DNA of 64,000 nucleotides from Caenorhabditis elegans (taxonomy: Eukaryota > Nematoda > Chromadorea > Rhabditida > Rhabditidae). Location: NCBI RefSeq assembly GCF_000002985.6, contig NC_003280.10, positions 3,964,501 through 4,028,500 on the forward strand. Direction: 5' to 3'. How positions within the stretch are numbered: position 1 is the stretch's first letter; every line of letters begins with the position of its first letter. Positions 11,790-27,543 of the stretch are shown one piece after another. A program made the position numbers and the translations under genes. The notes beneath the pieces are model-generated. The model worked only from the letters and a program-made list of their open reading frames with translations. It did no database searches and was not told the DNA's origin.

Positions 11790-13469
11790 ATGATTCGGCT
11801 AGTCTTATCCATAGGCTTACTAATTTTTAATGTGGATTTTGTGAAATCTGAAGGTTAGTTTGAATTGAATCTACGATCAATCAATCAAAGTTCATCTAGG
11901 TTTTTAATTGAAATATACAATAAAATTGACTTGTATCTTACCAGTTGAAACTTTCAAATAAAACTAGAGAAACTCACGTTAAAAGAGTGTTCTAATGTCT
12001 AAGAACTAGGTGCAATTTCCTGAAACCTGAAGATACACTTCTTAAAAAATTAAAATCTCAAAATGTCTAAAACTCAAATTTGATTCCTTTTCCAGACCCA
12101 ACTTTATCAGCCACTGTACTCGGAGGGGACCTGGAACCATTTGATATCCCATTGGAAGAACTTGAAAAAGACACGAAGCAAGTGACAACTCTCTCCGAGC
12201 AGTGCAAGCGATTTGTGAACCATTATAGGTAGGTTCAAAAACTTTTGTAATTCTCAAATCTGAAACCTTTCAGACACTACTGTCGTTCATCCAACATTGC
12301 TACGTATAATGAAGAAGTCAGAATCATCTGTGAACGATATCGTACCTATTGTTCCGATCGTGTTTATCCTTCAATTAATCATGTAAGTTCTAAAATTCGG
12401 GAATTTAAGTTTTAAAGCAAAACAAAAAAAAACACTGAAATTTCAGATTCGTCGTCAAACAAAATTCTGGGAAGGCGCAGGAGTGCCGAAGGCAACAATT
12501 CAAGCAATGTCCTCGTGTTATTCACATTGCAAGGAGACTGATCCGGTGTTAGTTTTTTTGAAATTCGATTGTGTTCCTGTGTTCCTAGAATTGTTTTATA
12601 TGATAATGAAAATTTTGGAATACAAAATATTAAGGTTGAAAGATAAAAATGGACGTGAAATTCTAATGCACAAGAGTAGTGGACTACTACCACTACTCAC
12701 AAGCTTAAGATTAAGCCTAGTAGGCAAGCATTAGCAGGCACACAGACTTACCTACGCGATCTTAAAAACCCTACTCGTGACATTTTCAGTTGCGTAAACG
12801 CTTGCGAGTGCCTTCATCTTCAATGGATGATGAACTACGAATGTTACCCGGGAACCCGTGCTCCTGCTTACAACAACTGTCAAAGATGGGCGGCCAAGTG
12901 CCGAACGGTCTGGAAGCCCCGTACAGATTACACGCCAGCTGATTACAGGGATATGGCACCTCCGCCAATTGTGAGAGGAGTCTTTTATGGATATGATGGT
13001 CTGGGTGAGTATTTGAACTGGAATATAAAAATGATGCTGCAAATAGTTATAAGTCCTTCAGCAAATCTCCAACCTTCCCAAAAACTAAAAATTTTCAGCA
13101 ACACATCGGACCTTTGATCGTCCACGCGATCACGGAGTCTCATTCTTCCGTGGAACAAATACGGTCCTTGTGGATTGGCCAGAAGGAAAAGTTGCCGGTG
13201 GAACGACGATTGAAGTACCATTTGCTGGTGTTAATGTCATTCCTAATCAATATAATATTGGATTCCCCAATATGCAGAGGGCGATGAGAGAATTCACAAA
13301 GTAGGTCCTAGGTTCTAGAGAGGCAATAGTCTCCTCTTGTTCGAGACGTTTTCCGAGATAAAATGAGGTGCATTAACAGTTCAAAAATTCATTTTTCAGA
13401 CAAAACCCGGATCAATTGAACCCCGGAACTGGAAGGATGTCAGCCCTGAGTGCGATGTTAAGAAATTGA
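11790..13469 (+). CDS. Secreted cysteine-rich protein, 297 residues
   Basis: Seven exons: 11790-11853, 12096-12228, 12274-12382, 12447-12547, 12790-13004, 13099-13300, 13400-13469, giving 297 residues in consistent phase. The first about 20 residues (MIRLVLSIGLLIFNVDFVKS) are a signal peptide. Residues about 60-180 carry at least a dozen cysteines, including a CVNACECLH motif, which suggests a disulfide-bonded extracellular domain with paired Cys. The last third (PFAGVNVIPNQYNIGFPN) is Cys-poor. No membrane segment follows, so it is likely secreted. An AATAAA lies at 13518-13523. I recognise it only as nematode-like; the function is unknown. Confidence 0.8.
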
Positions 13470-13523
13470 TTTTTTTCTTAAACATTTTGATAATAATATT
13501 AATATACTTAATTTAATAATAAA

Positions 13524-16101
13524 CTCATTAGTTAGATGAAAAACCAAAATGTAGGTACGCAGGTCTCACTTCCTTTAAGCCTACCTACGCCTGCTTGCAC
13601 GATTACTTACTAGTTTTGTAAATCTACAATGTTCAAACGCTGGACTTCATGCTAAGATCCTGAAAATAGGCAGTAGGTAGGTAGGTTCAGCCATAAATAC
13701 CAAAAAACATGCCTGACAGGCCTACCTATTCAGGACTACCTACGCCTGTCTCGTGCCTATATGTCTATTCTACTATTTTAGTAAACATACACTCTTCAAA
13801 AACGCAATATCACCGAAAATAGCAAAAAGTAAGCGGAAAGCATGCATGTAGGCAAGTAGGCAGATAGGAATAGGTCATGTATAAAAACATACCTGTAACT
13901 ACATGCCTTGTCTATTTCTCAAAGCCCCCCCCCCCCCATTGTTGACGAAAATTGACACCGACAATTGCCCTATTCTTTCTCCTTATTTCTCTCCTCTCCA
14001 TTCTATTTCATAACTTTTCATCAGTATATTCACTCAATTGGAAGAAAATATGTATGTCTACAACAACCTACAAGAAGACGTCAATTTCATTTCGGACCCC
14101 CCTTCTCCACGTTTGTCGAGAAAGTCGTAAAGAGCATATGGAGGAGCAACAAGGGGGCTTAGTTTCACATTTTAATTGTTGCGCCTTCTTGTTGACCTCC
14201 TGGACAGGAAAATGGATGAGTTTATGATGTTGGGAGAAACAAATTTTTGGAATTTTTAATGAAAACCTATTTGGAAAGTCCTGAAGACCTAACGTTTGAA
14301 TTTTTTGAGAAAAAAATGTACAAAAAATACAGTTTATTCTAGTGGCTTGAAAGGCAAATTCAAACTCCCGCCAAAGAAAGGCACCGTCCAATCATCGACG
14401 CCGGCCACACCCACTGCTCATTGCTGATTCGTCGATAGGGAGTTTCTGTAGAAGAATATAAAGGTACTGTAGGCAACTGTAGCGGTACTGTAGAAGAGTG
14501 TGGATGTACTGTTGGTGTAATGTAGAGGTACTATAGATATTCTCTAGGGGTACTGTATGAAAATGTATGGATTCTGTGGAAATATTGTAGGAAACTGTGG
14601 GGGTACTGAAGATATACTGTAGATGTTCTGTGTGGTTTTTAAGGGGTACTGTAGGAATACTGAAGAGCGTTTTTTGCAATAGAATCCGCTCATATCTTGA
14701 CTATCCCAGCATTGTCGGATTTGTTTTTCAAAAATCATTTTCTTAAAGCTATTTTCTCTGGAAAAAACTCTTCCCAATTACCGTACCAGTGTCATTTTTC
14801 CTTACTGAAAACAAAGGAAAACAAGTAGGTTGAGGAAAGAAAAACAATTGTTTTTAATCTTGAATGAGTAAGCTTGGCACACACATGTCTCTAAAACAAA
14901 TTAACTACGGAGTACGGTAGTCTTGTTTTTCAAAAGAGAACCAACTGGGTACATATTAGTTTTCATTTTACTCCCCCTCCTTGCATTTTCCTCGTTTTCA
15001 TAACAAATCAATTTGGAGTCATATTCATGGAAATTGAAAAAGACAAGAAGACAAGGAGTAGGAGAAGGTAATGAGAAAAATGGGTTTAAGGTTTTGAAAA
15101 GAAATTGACAATCACATAAAACCTAGAGGGGTGCTAAGTAAGCAATGTGATCGGAAATTGTAATGGATTAGGGTGAATGGAGGGTGTTTGGTTTTGGGTT
15201 TGATTGAATTTGGCGCTAGTTGCCAAGAGTTGCCGGGAATCTGGCTTTTGCTGGGTGGTAAAATTCATAGAAAAATTTGTAGAAAAATCGGCGGCCGAGT
15301 TTTTCCTTTTTTGCGACCACGCAGGTTGCAAAAAGCATAAATTCTGGTTCATGTTCACAAAACCTCGCGCAAGTTTTTAAAATCTTGAGTAGGGGCCTGC
15401 CTGAGGTGCTGAGGTGAATTAGACCAAGTTTTTGTTCGCAACTACCAAAAACTTCAGAAAAATTTTTGTTAATCTCATCATAAAATTCGTTTACTTCGGC
15501 TAATTTTTATTAGTTATAAGTCTATAAAAAACCTCCAAAATATCCCCTTTTTAAGGTTAAATTTTTGAAAATTTTCGAATTATAATAAAGTCTGAAAATT
15601 GTCAAAATTTCCTGCAATTGACCGTGTTGGCAATTTTGGCAATTTCAGCAAGAGCCGAAATTACCAATTGCACGGTCTCGTCAAGGTTGTCAGTGTCTAG
15701 ATAAACATTATGAAAATTTCGAAAAGCTGACGAAAACTCTTCAGAGTATATGACTCAAACTTTTGATGATTTTGATGCGACATTGCTCAAAGTTACATAA
15801 AAATCTAATTTTAAAATGTTATAAAGCTTAATCCCTTTCTAATTCCTAATAAGTACCGAAAGTACAGTAGTTCTAGTCACCTTGCCAAAACAAAAGGATA
15901 AACAGGAAAACTAAAAAGTTTCTAAAAAGAAAAGCCGCGAAAAGGAGAGAGAGAGATGGGATAATGTTACAAATTGGACCTGTTAAGTGTCGGTTTAATG
16001 AACCGAGCTTCTAAATATGGCACGAGGAGCGGTGGTGTGGCCAGCGGCGCCGCACCGTCTGCAGTCAACCGTGCGATCGAGCGGCACCTTTGATCCAAAA
16101 A
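13524..16101. other. Intergenic region rich in simple repeats
   Basis: Contains TAGGCAGG-type repeats (13555-13905), a 13-C run at 13925-13937, a GTACTGTAG-type repeat (14443-14665) and AT-rich DNA. GC rises around 16020-16090. No exon I can support. Part of it is probably lin-31 upstream control DNA. Confidence 0.5.
14443..14665 (+). repeat. GTACTGTAG-type degenerate minisatellite
   Basis: Repeated variants of GGTACTGTAGAAG with roughly 10-13 bp spacing. The same family appears at 30868-30935, 40563-41056 and 42595-42856. Confidence 0.7.
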
Positions 16102-17861
16102 ATGCCGCGATTTTTGCCGCGCTCTCCCCAGGCAGGCAGTGGGGAAGAGATGTCCTTTATGAAGGAGATTGACGGGAGGAGGAGGAGGAGGAAACCGTTT
16201 TTGATTAACTGGTGGATGGCATTGCGGTTTTTATTCTTCCGTAAGGACAACTGGTTCTTTTTTCTTCTATTTTGATGTCTTCGTTTTGTCTTTACTGGTC
16301 TGTCTTCGAAGTTGCTGAGCTGATTTAGAACATTGTAAATTTGTAAGAAAATTGATTTTTATCAACATAATTACGAAGTATCACGTTTTACGTGTGTTTT
16401 TAGAGTTTTCAAGTAAAAAATTTGAAATCAGCGGTATTCAAAACCTAAACCTTTTCACGGGGACTCGATCCCTTGACCTTTTGCTCCAAAGGCATTGCTC
16501 TTACCCACTGAGCCATCCGTGGCGCCGTTTTCTTAGGGCGCCGTACCAAGTGGCGCAGTGGCTAAGAGGGACGACTTTGAAGCAAACGGTCATGAGTTCG
16601 AGCCCCCGGGAGTTGATTTAAATTTTCTGATTACGACTCGCTGCGCCCTAAAGGTCCCTTTAGCTCCCCATTGATCATTTATCCCAAATCTCATTTATAA
16701 AATCTTTGTCCCGAGACAAACCCAGTCATATTTAATTAGAATAATCACTACCCTTTTTTGATTCTCCCACATACAATTTTTTTAAACCGAGAGTACGGTA
16801 GGTAATAACAATTTATGGAGAAGAATATTAGGTGATGAGAATGGGTGTCTCTACTACTATTATATATATTACTTTATTCATTCATTAAATTATGGTGGTG
16901 GTGGTGACGATGAGAAACTTTACGGAATTTATGAGTGAAATTGTTCCAAAAAAGTGGTGAAGTGTCAAATGGAATATCTAACTGGGAGGGGGGTGAATAA
17001 GGACAATGGGGTTAGTGTACTCTCGAGAATATGGAATTAGAAAATGAGGAAAACTTGCAAAAAATGGAGCTTTGAAAAAAACTAGCTGAAAACATCCTTT
17101 CAGAGTTGGATTTTAAGATTTTAAGATTTCTCTAAATCATTGTAGTGAAATTTTCTACTGAGGTTTTCTAGTTTCTTTTTCATTTGGTATACATTTTTTT
17201 GTAGAAAATGTTCACCAAAACTTTTTTCGAATGCATAATAATTCAACATTTTCTATGCTTTTTAAATTATTTTTCTTGTTGCAGAAAACCCAAACTACCG
17301 TACTTTTTCACTAGGTGGTCTCCAAACTTTAATCCGTTATAACTCCACAAATATTTTTGATATAAAAAAGTTGTCAATTAACAAAATGTGCAAAATTTTA
17401 TGACCAATATTTAATCAGTTGACAGTTTTTTGATATCTCAGGTAACCGCAGAGTTATGAGCGTTTGAAGTTGAAGCGTGCTCTAGGCTCTCCAGGTGACC
17501 CAAATATTTGAATATTTTAGTAATTCTCATGATTTTAAAATTGTCCAACAAAAATTCAAATATTGACACTAATTCTTCCCACCTAGACACCCCACCATTC
17601 CATGGACTAATCCCGTTAATTCGAACGCTTCCCCCCTACCGCTCTCGGTGTCACTCAAAATTTCAAACAAGTCGTGACAGTTCTCGGGTGGTCTGATACC
17701 AGTTTACCTACATTTTCAAAAAAAAACACAATCAACTCTTTCATCTTCAGTATTCCAGTGAATCCCGTCCCACACCAGATGCCCCAACTCAGCGGGGGCT
17801 GCGTGATACCCGGTCAGCAGCAGCACCAGCAACAGGAGTAACTGGTTCCTCCCAAATATAG
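16102..17861 (+). CDS. Possible small three-exon gene upstream of lin-31
   Basis: Exons two (17587-17687) and three (17751-17861) are separated by a 63-bp intron with GT and a good TCTTCAG end. They read in one frame, ending YSSESRPTPDAPTQRG... to a TAG. The codons use G and C at third positions, unlike the AT-rich flanks. Exon two must follow a phase-1 exon. A candidate is 16102-16240 (MPRFLPRSPQAG..., ending at C|GTAAGG), which has the right phase, but this can happen by chance one time in three. The product would be 116 residues, basic, with no known domain. Alternatively these are 5' leader exons of lin-31. I am fairly sure of the last two exons being real and unsure of the first. Confidence 0.35.
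16450..16526 (-). repeat. tRNA-like (A box/B box) element
   Basis: Read on the - strand it contains TGGCTCAGTGGGTAAGAG (A-box and D-arm like) and, about 32 bp later, GGGATCGAGTCCC (B-box and T-arm like). The ends do not pair as an acceptor stem, so it is a tRNA-derived repeat or pseudogene, not a working tRNA. Confidence 0.55.
16538..16613 (+). repeat. tRNA-like (A box/B box) element, divergent partner
   Basis: Contains TGGCGCAGTGGCTAAGAG and GAGTTCGAGCCCC in the same spacing as its neighbour at 16450-16526, but in the opposite direction. The two are divergent, about 11 bp apart, with GGCGCC at both inner edges. The acceptor stem does not pair. Confidence 0.55.
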
Positions 17862-18153
17862 GTTAGTGATGTGAATGTAAAACAAAGACTTATTTTTCTA
17901 TTAGAAATGTGTTGTCATTTTCCTTATTACAAGTTGTTGCCTTTTTCCCTTACGGGCGGTCTCGGTAAGCGCTGTCTCCCCGTTGGCCAGCCCCGCCCAC
18001 TCAACGCTCCGCCCTTCTTCTCCTTCTAAGGCTTGGCTTCTCAAACAAATTGACTTTTCCCAATCGCTAAGATTTCAATATATTTTGATATATTCCAAAA
18101 CCTTCTTTATTAATTATCAATCCAAGCAAAACTCTATACATATTCCCTGAAAA

Positions 18154-21967
<3,814 letters not shown>

Positions 21968-22816
21968 GCTTTTGAGCTCATCTCACTACCTTTTAATTAT
22001 TAAAAAAATAATATTTTCATTAAATTGTGCCACACATTTTCCTGTTCATTTTCTGTCATCCTGTCTTTCTTTTCTTGTTTCTTAAGATTCGATTTTCTAT
22101 TTCAATAATGTGCAAATGCGCTCTGTTAACCAACTAACCGACTAACCCAACCTAGCAGCCGACATTTCACGGGGCAAAACCTGTAAACTGTCGGCTGCTA
22201 AGCGGAGGACCTACTAACAACTGATATTATCAATGATAACATTCCACACATCCCAGCTCCCAATATTTCCATCGGTGTTAACTTTTTTCAGATTTTTTCT
22301 GAAGCTTAAACTTCAGAATGTCAATTCTGTTCTAAACCTAGTCCCTATACATTTGAAATTATTGATTTTCTAGATTTTTCTTCTTGTGATAAGTACTTCT
22401 TGTACTCTGTTCCCCAATATTTTTTGTATTGAATATAAAATATTTATTAATTTCCCAGGCTCTTTTTAGTCATAAACAACCAAATAACGTTTTTTTTTCT
22501 CCAAATAATGAAAAAGTTGCCAGTGGTTAGTTTGATTTTTTTTACTTGAAACATCAATTAAAAATGCCAATTTTTTCCAACGCTGCCGTAATTGTTGTTA
22601 TCTTTGATATTTACCGTGACTCTCTCATATCAAATTTTTCCCGAAAGACTACAGAATATTCAAACAATACGAATGCAACGATATCGATGAGTCAATCGAA
22701 ATTTGATAAATTGTTATGTCGAAATACTACGACTCCTCCTACAATTTGCGTATAAGAATAGCGTCCGAATTCTTATACATACGCTCAAAATTCTTTAAAA
22801 ATGGATTCAAAAAAAC
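21968..22816. other. lin-31 3' UTR and spacer
   Basis: AT-rich. Holds a 12-bp perfect inverted repeat at 22153-22200. At 22731-22760 there is a stretch (GACTCCTCCT, then CAATTTGC and TATAAGAAT) shared with the promoter of the related copy at 26450-26478, so it is probably the upstream region of the next membrane-protein copy. Confidence 0.5.
22153..22200. repeat. Inverted repeat, GCAGCCGACA family
   Basis: TAGCAGCCGACA at 22153-22164 and its exact complement TGTCGGCTGCTA at 22189-22200, with a 24-bp loop. If transcribed in the lin-31 3' UTR it would fold as a stable hairpin. Confidence 0.8.
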
Positions 22817-23622
22817 CGTATAAATACTCTACTTATTGCTTTATTTTTCTCAATTGTATTCTCGTGGTGTTTCAACGGCATTTCGGTTTTTTTGCCACAA
22901 TGGAATGTAGATGACACGGTAGATCAAGTTAGCCTTTTTCCGCTGGATTTACTGGTTAGATTTATCTTTATCTTTATTTCACTTGAATTAATCTTTAATT
23001 GAAGAACAACCCGCCATACTTCAGTGCGGTCGCATTGATGATGCTTCTTTCGTTTTGTGCAACTGTAGCTATCTCTATGTTTTACATTTTTTCTTTGTGA
23101 GTTTCTTTTTGAAATTTCTTGGCACGAGAACCAACTGAGTGGATATGCAAAAATCAGCTAGGCCCTAGGCAGGCAGATAATCTAGGCAGCCATTAACTCA
23201 AAGTAGACTGACAACGTTTAGGTAGGCAGGCATGTAGGTAAGTAGGCATGTCGATATGCAGGCACATTGGTAGGAATTCTAACTTGATTTCTCACAGATT
23301 CGCAACACTTCGCCGTTCGAGTCGTGCATCTAAATTCGGGTTTCTGATCATTGCGGGTCTCACGTCGTTGGCTGGACTTCTTCAAATAATTTCATTCATT
23401 GTGATTGCGATCGAAACCACTAGCTGGTACCCTGTGGTATGGACATGTTGGCTTCATATGTTTATATTGTACTTTCAGATAATGGGAGCATGTGAATTCC
23501 TAGCCCTTCTTTCAGGACTAATCGATTGCCTAATGGTACTTCCTCTGTCGATTATTCTATCAAGGACTGATTTCAAAGCAGCTAAAACTGCAGATCAATG
23601 GGAAGCTGAGCTCGATGAGTGA
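22817..23622 (+). pseudogene. Four-helix membrane protein copy lacking an in-frame start (T1)
   Basis: Homologous reading begins at 22817 (RINTLLIALFFSIVFSW) with exons 22817-22954, 23005-23096, 23298-23436, 23479-23622, all in phase and ending AELDE-stop. Four hydrophobic helices are intact. However, the only nearby ATG (22801) is one base out of frame because of the A7 run at 22809-22815; the correct frame has a stop (TAA, 22796) just upstream and no Met before exon two. Compared with the sister copies one base too many is present. It is either a recently broken gene, a sequence difference in the A run, or it starts at the internal Met of exon two. AATAAA at 23665-23670. Intron two carries TAGGCAGGC repeats, as in the copy at 26507. 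Confidence 0.6.
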
Positions 23623-24020
23623 ATTTTAGGATTTTACTCTGTTATGCGTTTTAATTTTTTAAATAATAAACATATAAAATCTGAAATTGCTGATGAAATT
23701 GTTGATTACGTTTAAATATCTTTTTTCATTTTAAAAACCGATCAGTTATTTGTGTTTGAACATTTTAATGATCCAAACACACGGCTCGGATTTTTATAAT
23801 AACCCAACATTTTTGAAAATTTGGCGATTTACCAAAACTATGCCTGAAATTTTTTTTTCAAATTAAAAATTAATAAAAAGGAGTTCATTTAGCAAATTCT
23901 GTTGGATTGTAAAATCTCAAAAAAAAAGTCTGAAATTGTATTTGTTTCTCGATGGCATGTTTTGTACAGTTTCATTTAAAATATTATTTTGGCTAGAAAA
24001 AAAATTATCGGTATAATAAT

Positions 24021-25095
24021 TCACTCTTCGATCCCAGATTCCCGTTGATTTCTGGGTTCGACTACTTTAAAATCAGTTGTTGATAAAATAATTGCCAAGG
24101 GAAGAACAAAATATGAGTCGACGATACCCGAAGCGAGTGCCACATATTCACATATTCCTACTTGCTGAAAAATATATTATTTTAAATTAAGCAGAGCACT
24201 TATTTCTCACTGTTGTCGGGTCCCCGCTGAATCCGATTAAAATAATAATGAATGAGCCTATTTGAAGGAATGCAGTAAACGGTGCAAGACCAGCAATTAT
24301 CAGAAAACCAAGTTTGGAAGCACGATTTGAACGACGAAATGTTGCAAATCTATGAAAAAAGGGAATTTTTTAGCTCTAAAAATGGATATAATAGAGTTTG
24401 ATAAACATTTTATGAGTATTTTTTGGTGTTTGCAAAAATTTCCTAAACCTTACCGAAGTTATTCAAGATTTTTTGAATTTTTCTAGATAAAAAATCGTTC
24501 TCAATTTTTCTTCCTAAATTTTCTAGATGTGTCCAGAATTTTTTAGATGCTTCAAGAATTTTCCAGCCAAAATATTGTTTCTCATAGTCAGAAAATTTGA
24601 ATTTTCTGCCAATATTTTTGAAAAGAAAATTCGAATTTCTCGCCAAAATTTTCATTATAGAAAATTTGAATTTCCCGCGAAAAATGTTTCCGGAGAATTT
24701 AAATTTCCCACCAAAGATGTTTCTTGGAAAATTTGAGTTTTCCGGCAAAATTTTATTCTCAGAAAATTTGAATTTCCCGCCATAAAAAACTCACACGGAC
24801 AAAATGTAAAACAAGAAGATGCACACAGTTGAGCAAAATGATAGGATCATCATCAAAGTGACCGCATTGAAGTATATCGGGTTCGCCTTGAATCAAAACT
24901 AAAATATGATGGAAATTTAAAGTTAAATCAAACCTGAAAATTTGGCGGGAGAAGGCCAGGATGCCCATATCTTACTACCACATAATCCATATTCCATTGT
25001 GGCACAAAAAGAGCAATTCCGTTGAAAATCCAGGAAATTAAAATTGAGAAAAATAAAGCAATAAGGAGAATGTTAATTCGTGTTTTTGACTTCAT
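24021..25095 (-). CDS. Four-helix membrane protein, 178 residues, intact (T2)
   Basis: Four exons on the - strand: 24934-25095, 24795-24886, 24211-24349, 24021-24164; 179 codons. Starts MKSKTRINILLIALFFS. Helix one covers about residues 6-28, then an extracellular loop with PQWNMDY, helix two after NPIYFNAVTLMMILSF, a basic cytoplasmic turn (RRSNRASK), helix three (GFLIIAGLAPFTAFLQ), a short loop and helix four ending in ILSTTDF. The topology and the P-x-W motif after helix one recall the claudin/PMP22 superfamily, but the claudin W-GLW-C-C signature is absent. Function unknown. The exon structure is shared with the other copies nearby, so it is a tandem family. Confidence 0.8.
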
Positions 25096-25624
25096 TTTGA
25101 TAGTTTTTAAAGCGAAAAAAAAACGCTTCTAAACTAATTTTTAAAAGGGAGAATTGCGGTAAAAAGTGTTTCACTATGCACATTTATCAGTTTTCCTGAC
25201 TCACTGCTCTCATTTAATTGCCTTCGTAATGTTTCGGGTCTTTCCATAAACATTTAGTGTCACTACAAAACTGCTAAAACACTAAAGATGACAAGTATTA
25301 CAATTAAATTCGGCTTCTTATTTGGGCTTTAAAAGTCAATCCAACACAGGTGATTCAGCATGGACGCATAATGCACGTTATGCGAACGAGGGCCACGCAT
25401 TATGCGCACACAATGCTCATATTGTGCACTGTTCTATGCCTCGTCTATTTTTGAACCCTGATAGAATAACTGAGATTCAGTATGTGTTTATTAAGGGCAA
25501 CGAAAATATGGTACCCGTGGCCGTGGCGAATCACCCGGTGGGGATTTAAATACGCGACATTGTTCCAAATTTCTCAACAAAAAAACAAAATTTTAAGTGA
25601 GCTTGGCAATTAATCGAAACGTCA

Positions 25625-26115
25625 AAAGTCCGCAACTATTCTTATCAAACAACGCATACAGTTTTCCACTATTCTCGCGTGGTTTCTCTTATCAGGGTGG
25701 GGGACAAATTATCAAAATATCAATGAGTTCTATGTGATTTCTAGTTTAGCGAAAACTTAGTTGTTTGAGAGACGTACAGCAAAACCAAACCACCTTCAAG
25801 TAGGCGTAGTCATAAAATAGTTTTCGGCTCTCATTTTTCCTGTAGCCATAATTCAATGAACACATTCCTTGCTAGAAAAACAGCTTCCAGAAGAGTGCCG
25901 AATTCACAAAATGTTTTAAAACTTCCTAAAAGAGAATTATTTCTGACATATCATCATCTCAAAAAACATCATCAGTGCAAAATAAAACGCCACGTTTTTC
26001 ATATTGTTTGGGATGATTTTCATCTCCATTTATAAGATTATCCTCCTATTATCTCCAAAAAGTGATTTGATCTTCAATCCTATCATTTTTGTTTGTTTTG
26101 TTGTTTTAAGCCTCG
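25625..26115 (+). repeat. Left copy of a segmental duplication
   Basis: Matches 27674-27957 in order (AACTATTCTTATCAAAC, TCTGACATATC, ACATCATCAGTGCA, GATTATCCTCC, AAAAAGTGAT, TTGTTGTTTCAAGCCTCG-like). The right copy lacks roughly the middle third (about 25735-25915). It lies upstream of the pseudogene at 26507, and the second copy lies just downstream of it. Confidence 0.7.
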
Positions 26116-26506
26116 ATGGCTCTTTGGGGACGGAACAATTGATTAATCGCGATTGCAAGTCGCAGTGTGCGCATTGTGCCCTAGATTATGTTGGCGATGC
26201 TTTCACAACTTCAATGTCGCAAAGATCCGGCTAAGTAAGATTTCAATAATACAAAAAGCCACTTGAAGAAACACAAATCAATAGTACCAACATTTCCGAC
26301 TCTGCTGAACTAGTTGTCATCTTTCCACATGTATCTATCGCATTAAGTTTTATCAATAGTCCTCCAAGACGTAAAAATTAATCAAAACGAAATGAGTAAA
26401 ATGAAATTTAATACGCTGTGATAACAAATTTCGAAATACTGTTTACTTCGACTCCTCCTTCAATTTGCATATAAGAATCGTATCAGAAGCGTCTGAATTC
26501 TCAAAA

Positions 26507-27543
26507 ATGGAGGTAAATAATCGTATGAACAATCTACTTGCGACGAATTGGTCAAAAATTGATGCAGAAAAACGTATAAATATTCTACTCATTGCTTTAT
26601 TCTTCTCAATTGTTTTTTCCTGGTCTCTTAACGGTATTTCACTTTTTGTGCCACAATGGAATGTAATTCCATATACCGGTTCTTGATATACAGTACCAGC
26701 TGGTTTCTTTCCGCCAAATTTTCTGGTATGTTCCATTTGCATATCAGTTTCGAGTATCATTGATTTCAGAAGTATCCGTCATACTTCAGTGTGGTCACTT
26801 TGATGATGATTCTATCGTTTTGTGCAACTGTGACTGCTGCCTTATTCTACATTTTTTCTCTGTGAGTTTTCCTTTGTAATGTTTTTGTGAAGTTATAACA
26901 AAGGCAGGCACCCAGGCACATAGGTAGGCAGAATTATGCCGGGAGGCTGACCCGTAGGTGGGCGGAAACGAAATCACGCAGACACGTTGGTAGGCATTCT
27001 GTAACATGCAGAGACGTTGATATACCTACAGGCAGACAGGAATCAGGAAGCCACGTATTCAGGCTCCTAGGCACAGAGACTGGTAACGCGTAGGTAGGAA
27101 GGTATAAGGCAGGCAAGTAGGATATTGGTCTATACACATAGGAGGCATGCCGATATGCAGGCACGTTGATAGGCACAAATAAAAAATTCCCTTTCCTCAT
27201 AGATTTGCAACACTTCGCCGTTCGAATCGTGCATCCAAACTCGGTTTCCTGATCATTGCGGGTCTCATGCCGTGCGCTGGAATTCTTCAAATACTTTCGT
27301 TTATTATTATTGCAAGTGAATTCGGGTATAACTGGAAGGAAATAGTATGAAAAATCTAATAAGTATTTATAATTCATTTTCCTATTTCAGAAAATGGGAG
27401 CCTGTGAGTATCTGGCACTTGTTTCAGGACTAGTCGACTGCCTAGTGGTTGTTCCACTGTCGATTATTCTATCAAGGACTGATTTTAAAATTCAGGTTCA
27501 TACCAAAAATCCATCTCTGAGCTCGTCGAGTGAACGCTTTTAA
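26507..27543 (+). pseudogene. Four-helix membrane protein pseudogene (T3)
   Basis: Starts well (ATG 26507; MEVNNRMNNLLATNW, then RINILLIALFFSIVFSW) but has several lesions. There is an in-frame TGA at 26684-26686 in the extracellular loop, between PYTGS and PAGFFPPNFL. Exon three (27203-27345) is 143 bp where the family needs 142; an extra T in the run near 27300 shifts the frame inside helix three. The end of exon four (27391-27543) is also shifted relative to T1, so the usual ELDE-like end is lost. Exon two is 26770-26861. Splicing at 26662|GTAATT could skip the TGA in phase, but would not repair the later shift. Intron two contains the same TAGGCAGGC repeats as T1, showing the introns were duplicated together. 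Confidence 0.75.

Noticed and set aside
13952..14227. 91-residue + strand frame with a hydrophobic start
   Set aside because: It begins at a TTG, lies in low-complexity DNA after a C run, and has no supporting exon.
15134..15358. 74-residue open frame on the - strand, Asn/Gln-rich
   Set aside because: No splice partners, poly(A) signal or domain; composition fits AT-rich intergenic DNA.
16450..16613. Working tRNA genes
   Set aside because: A and B boxes are present but acceptor stems do not pair in either unit.
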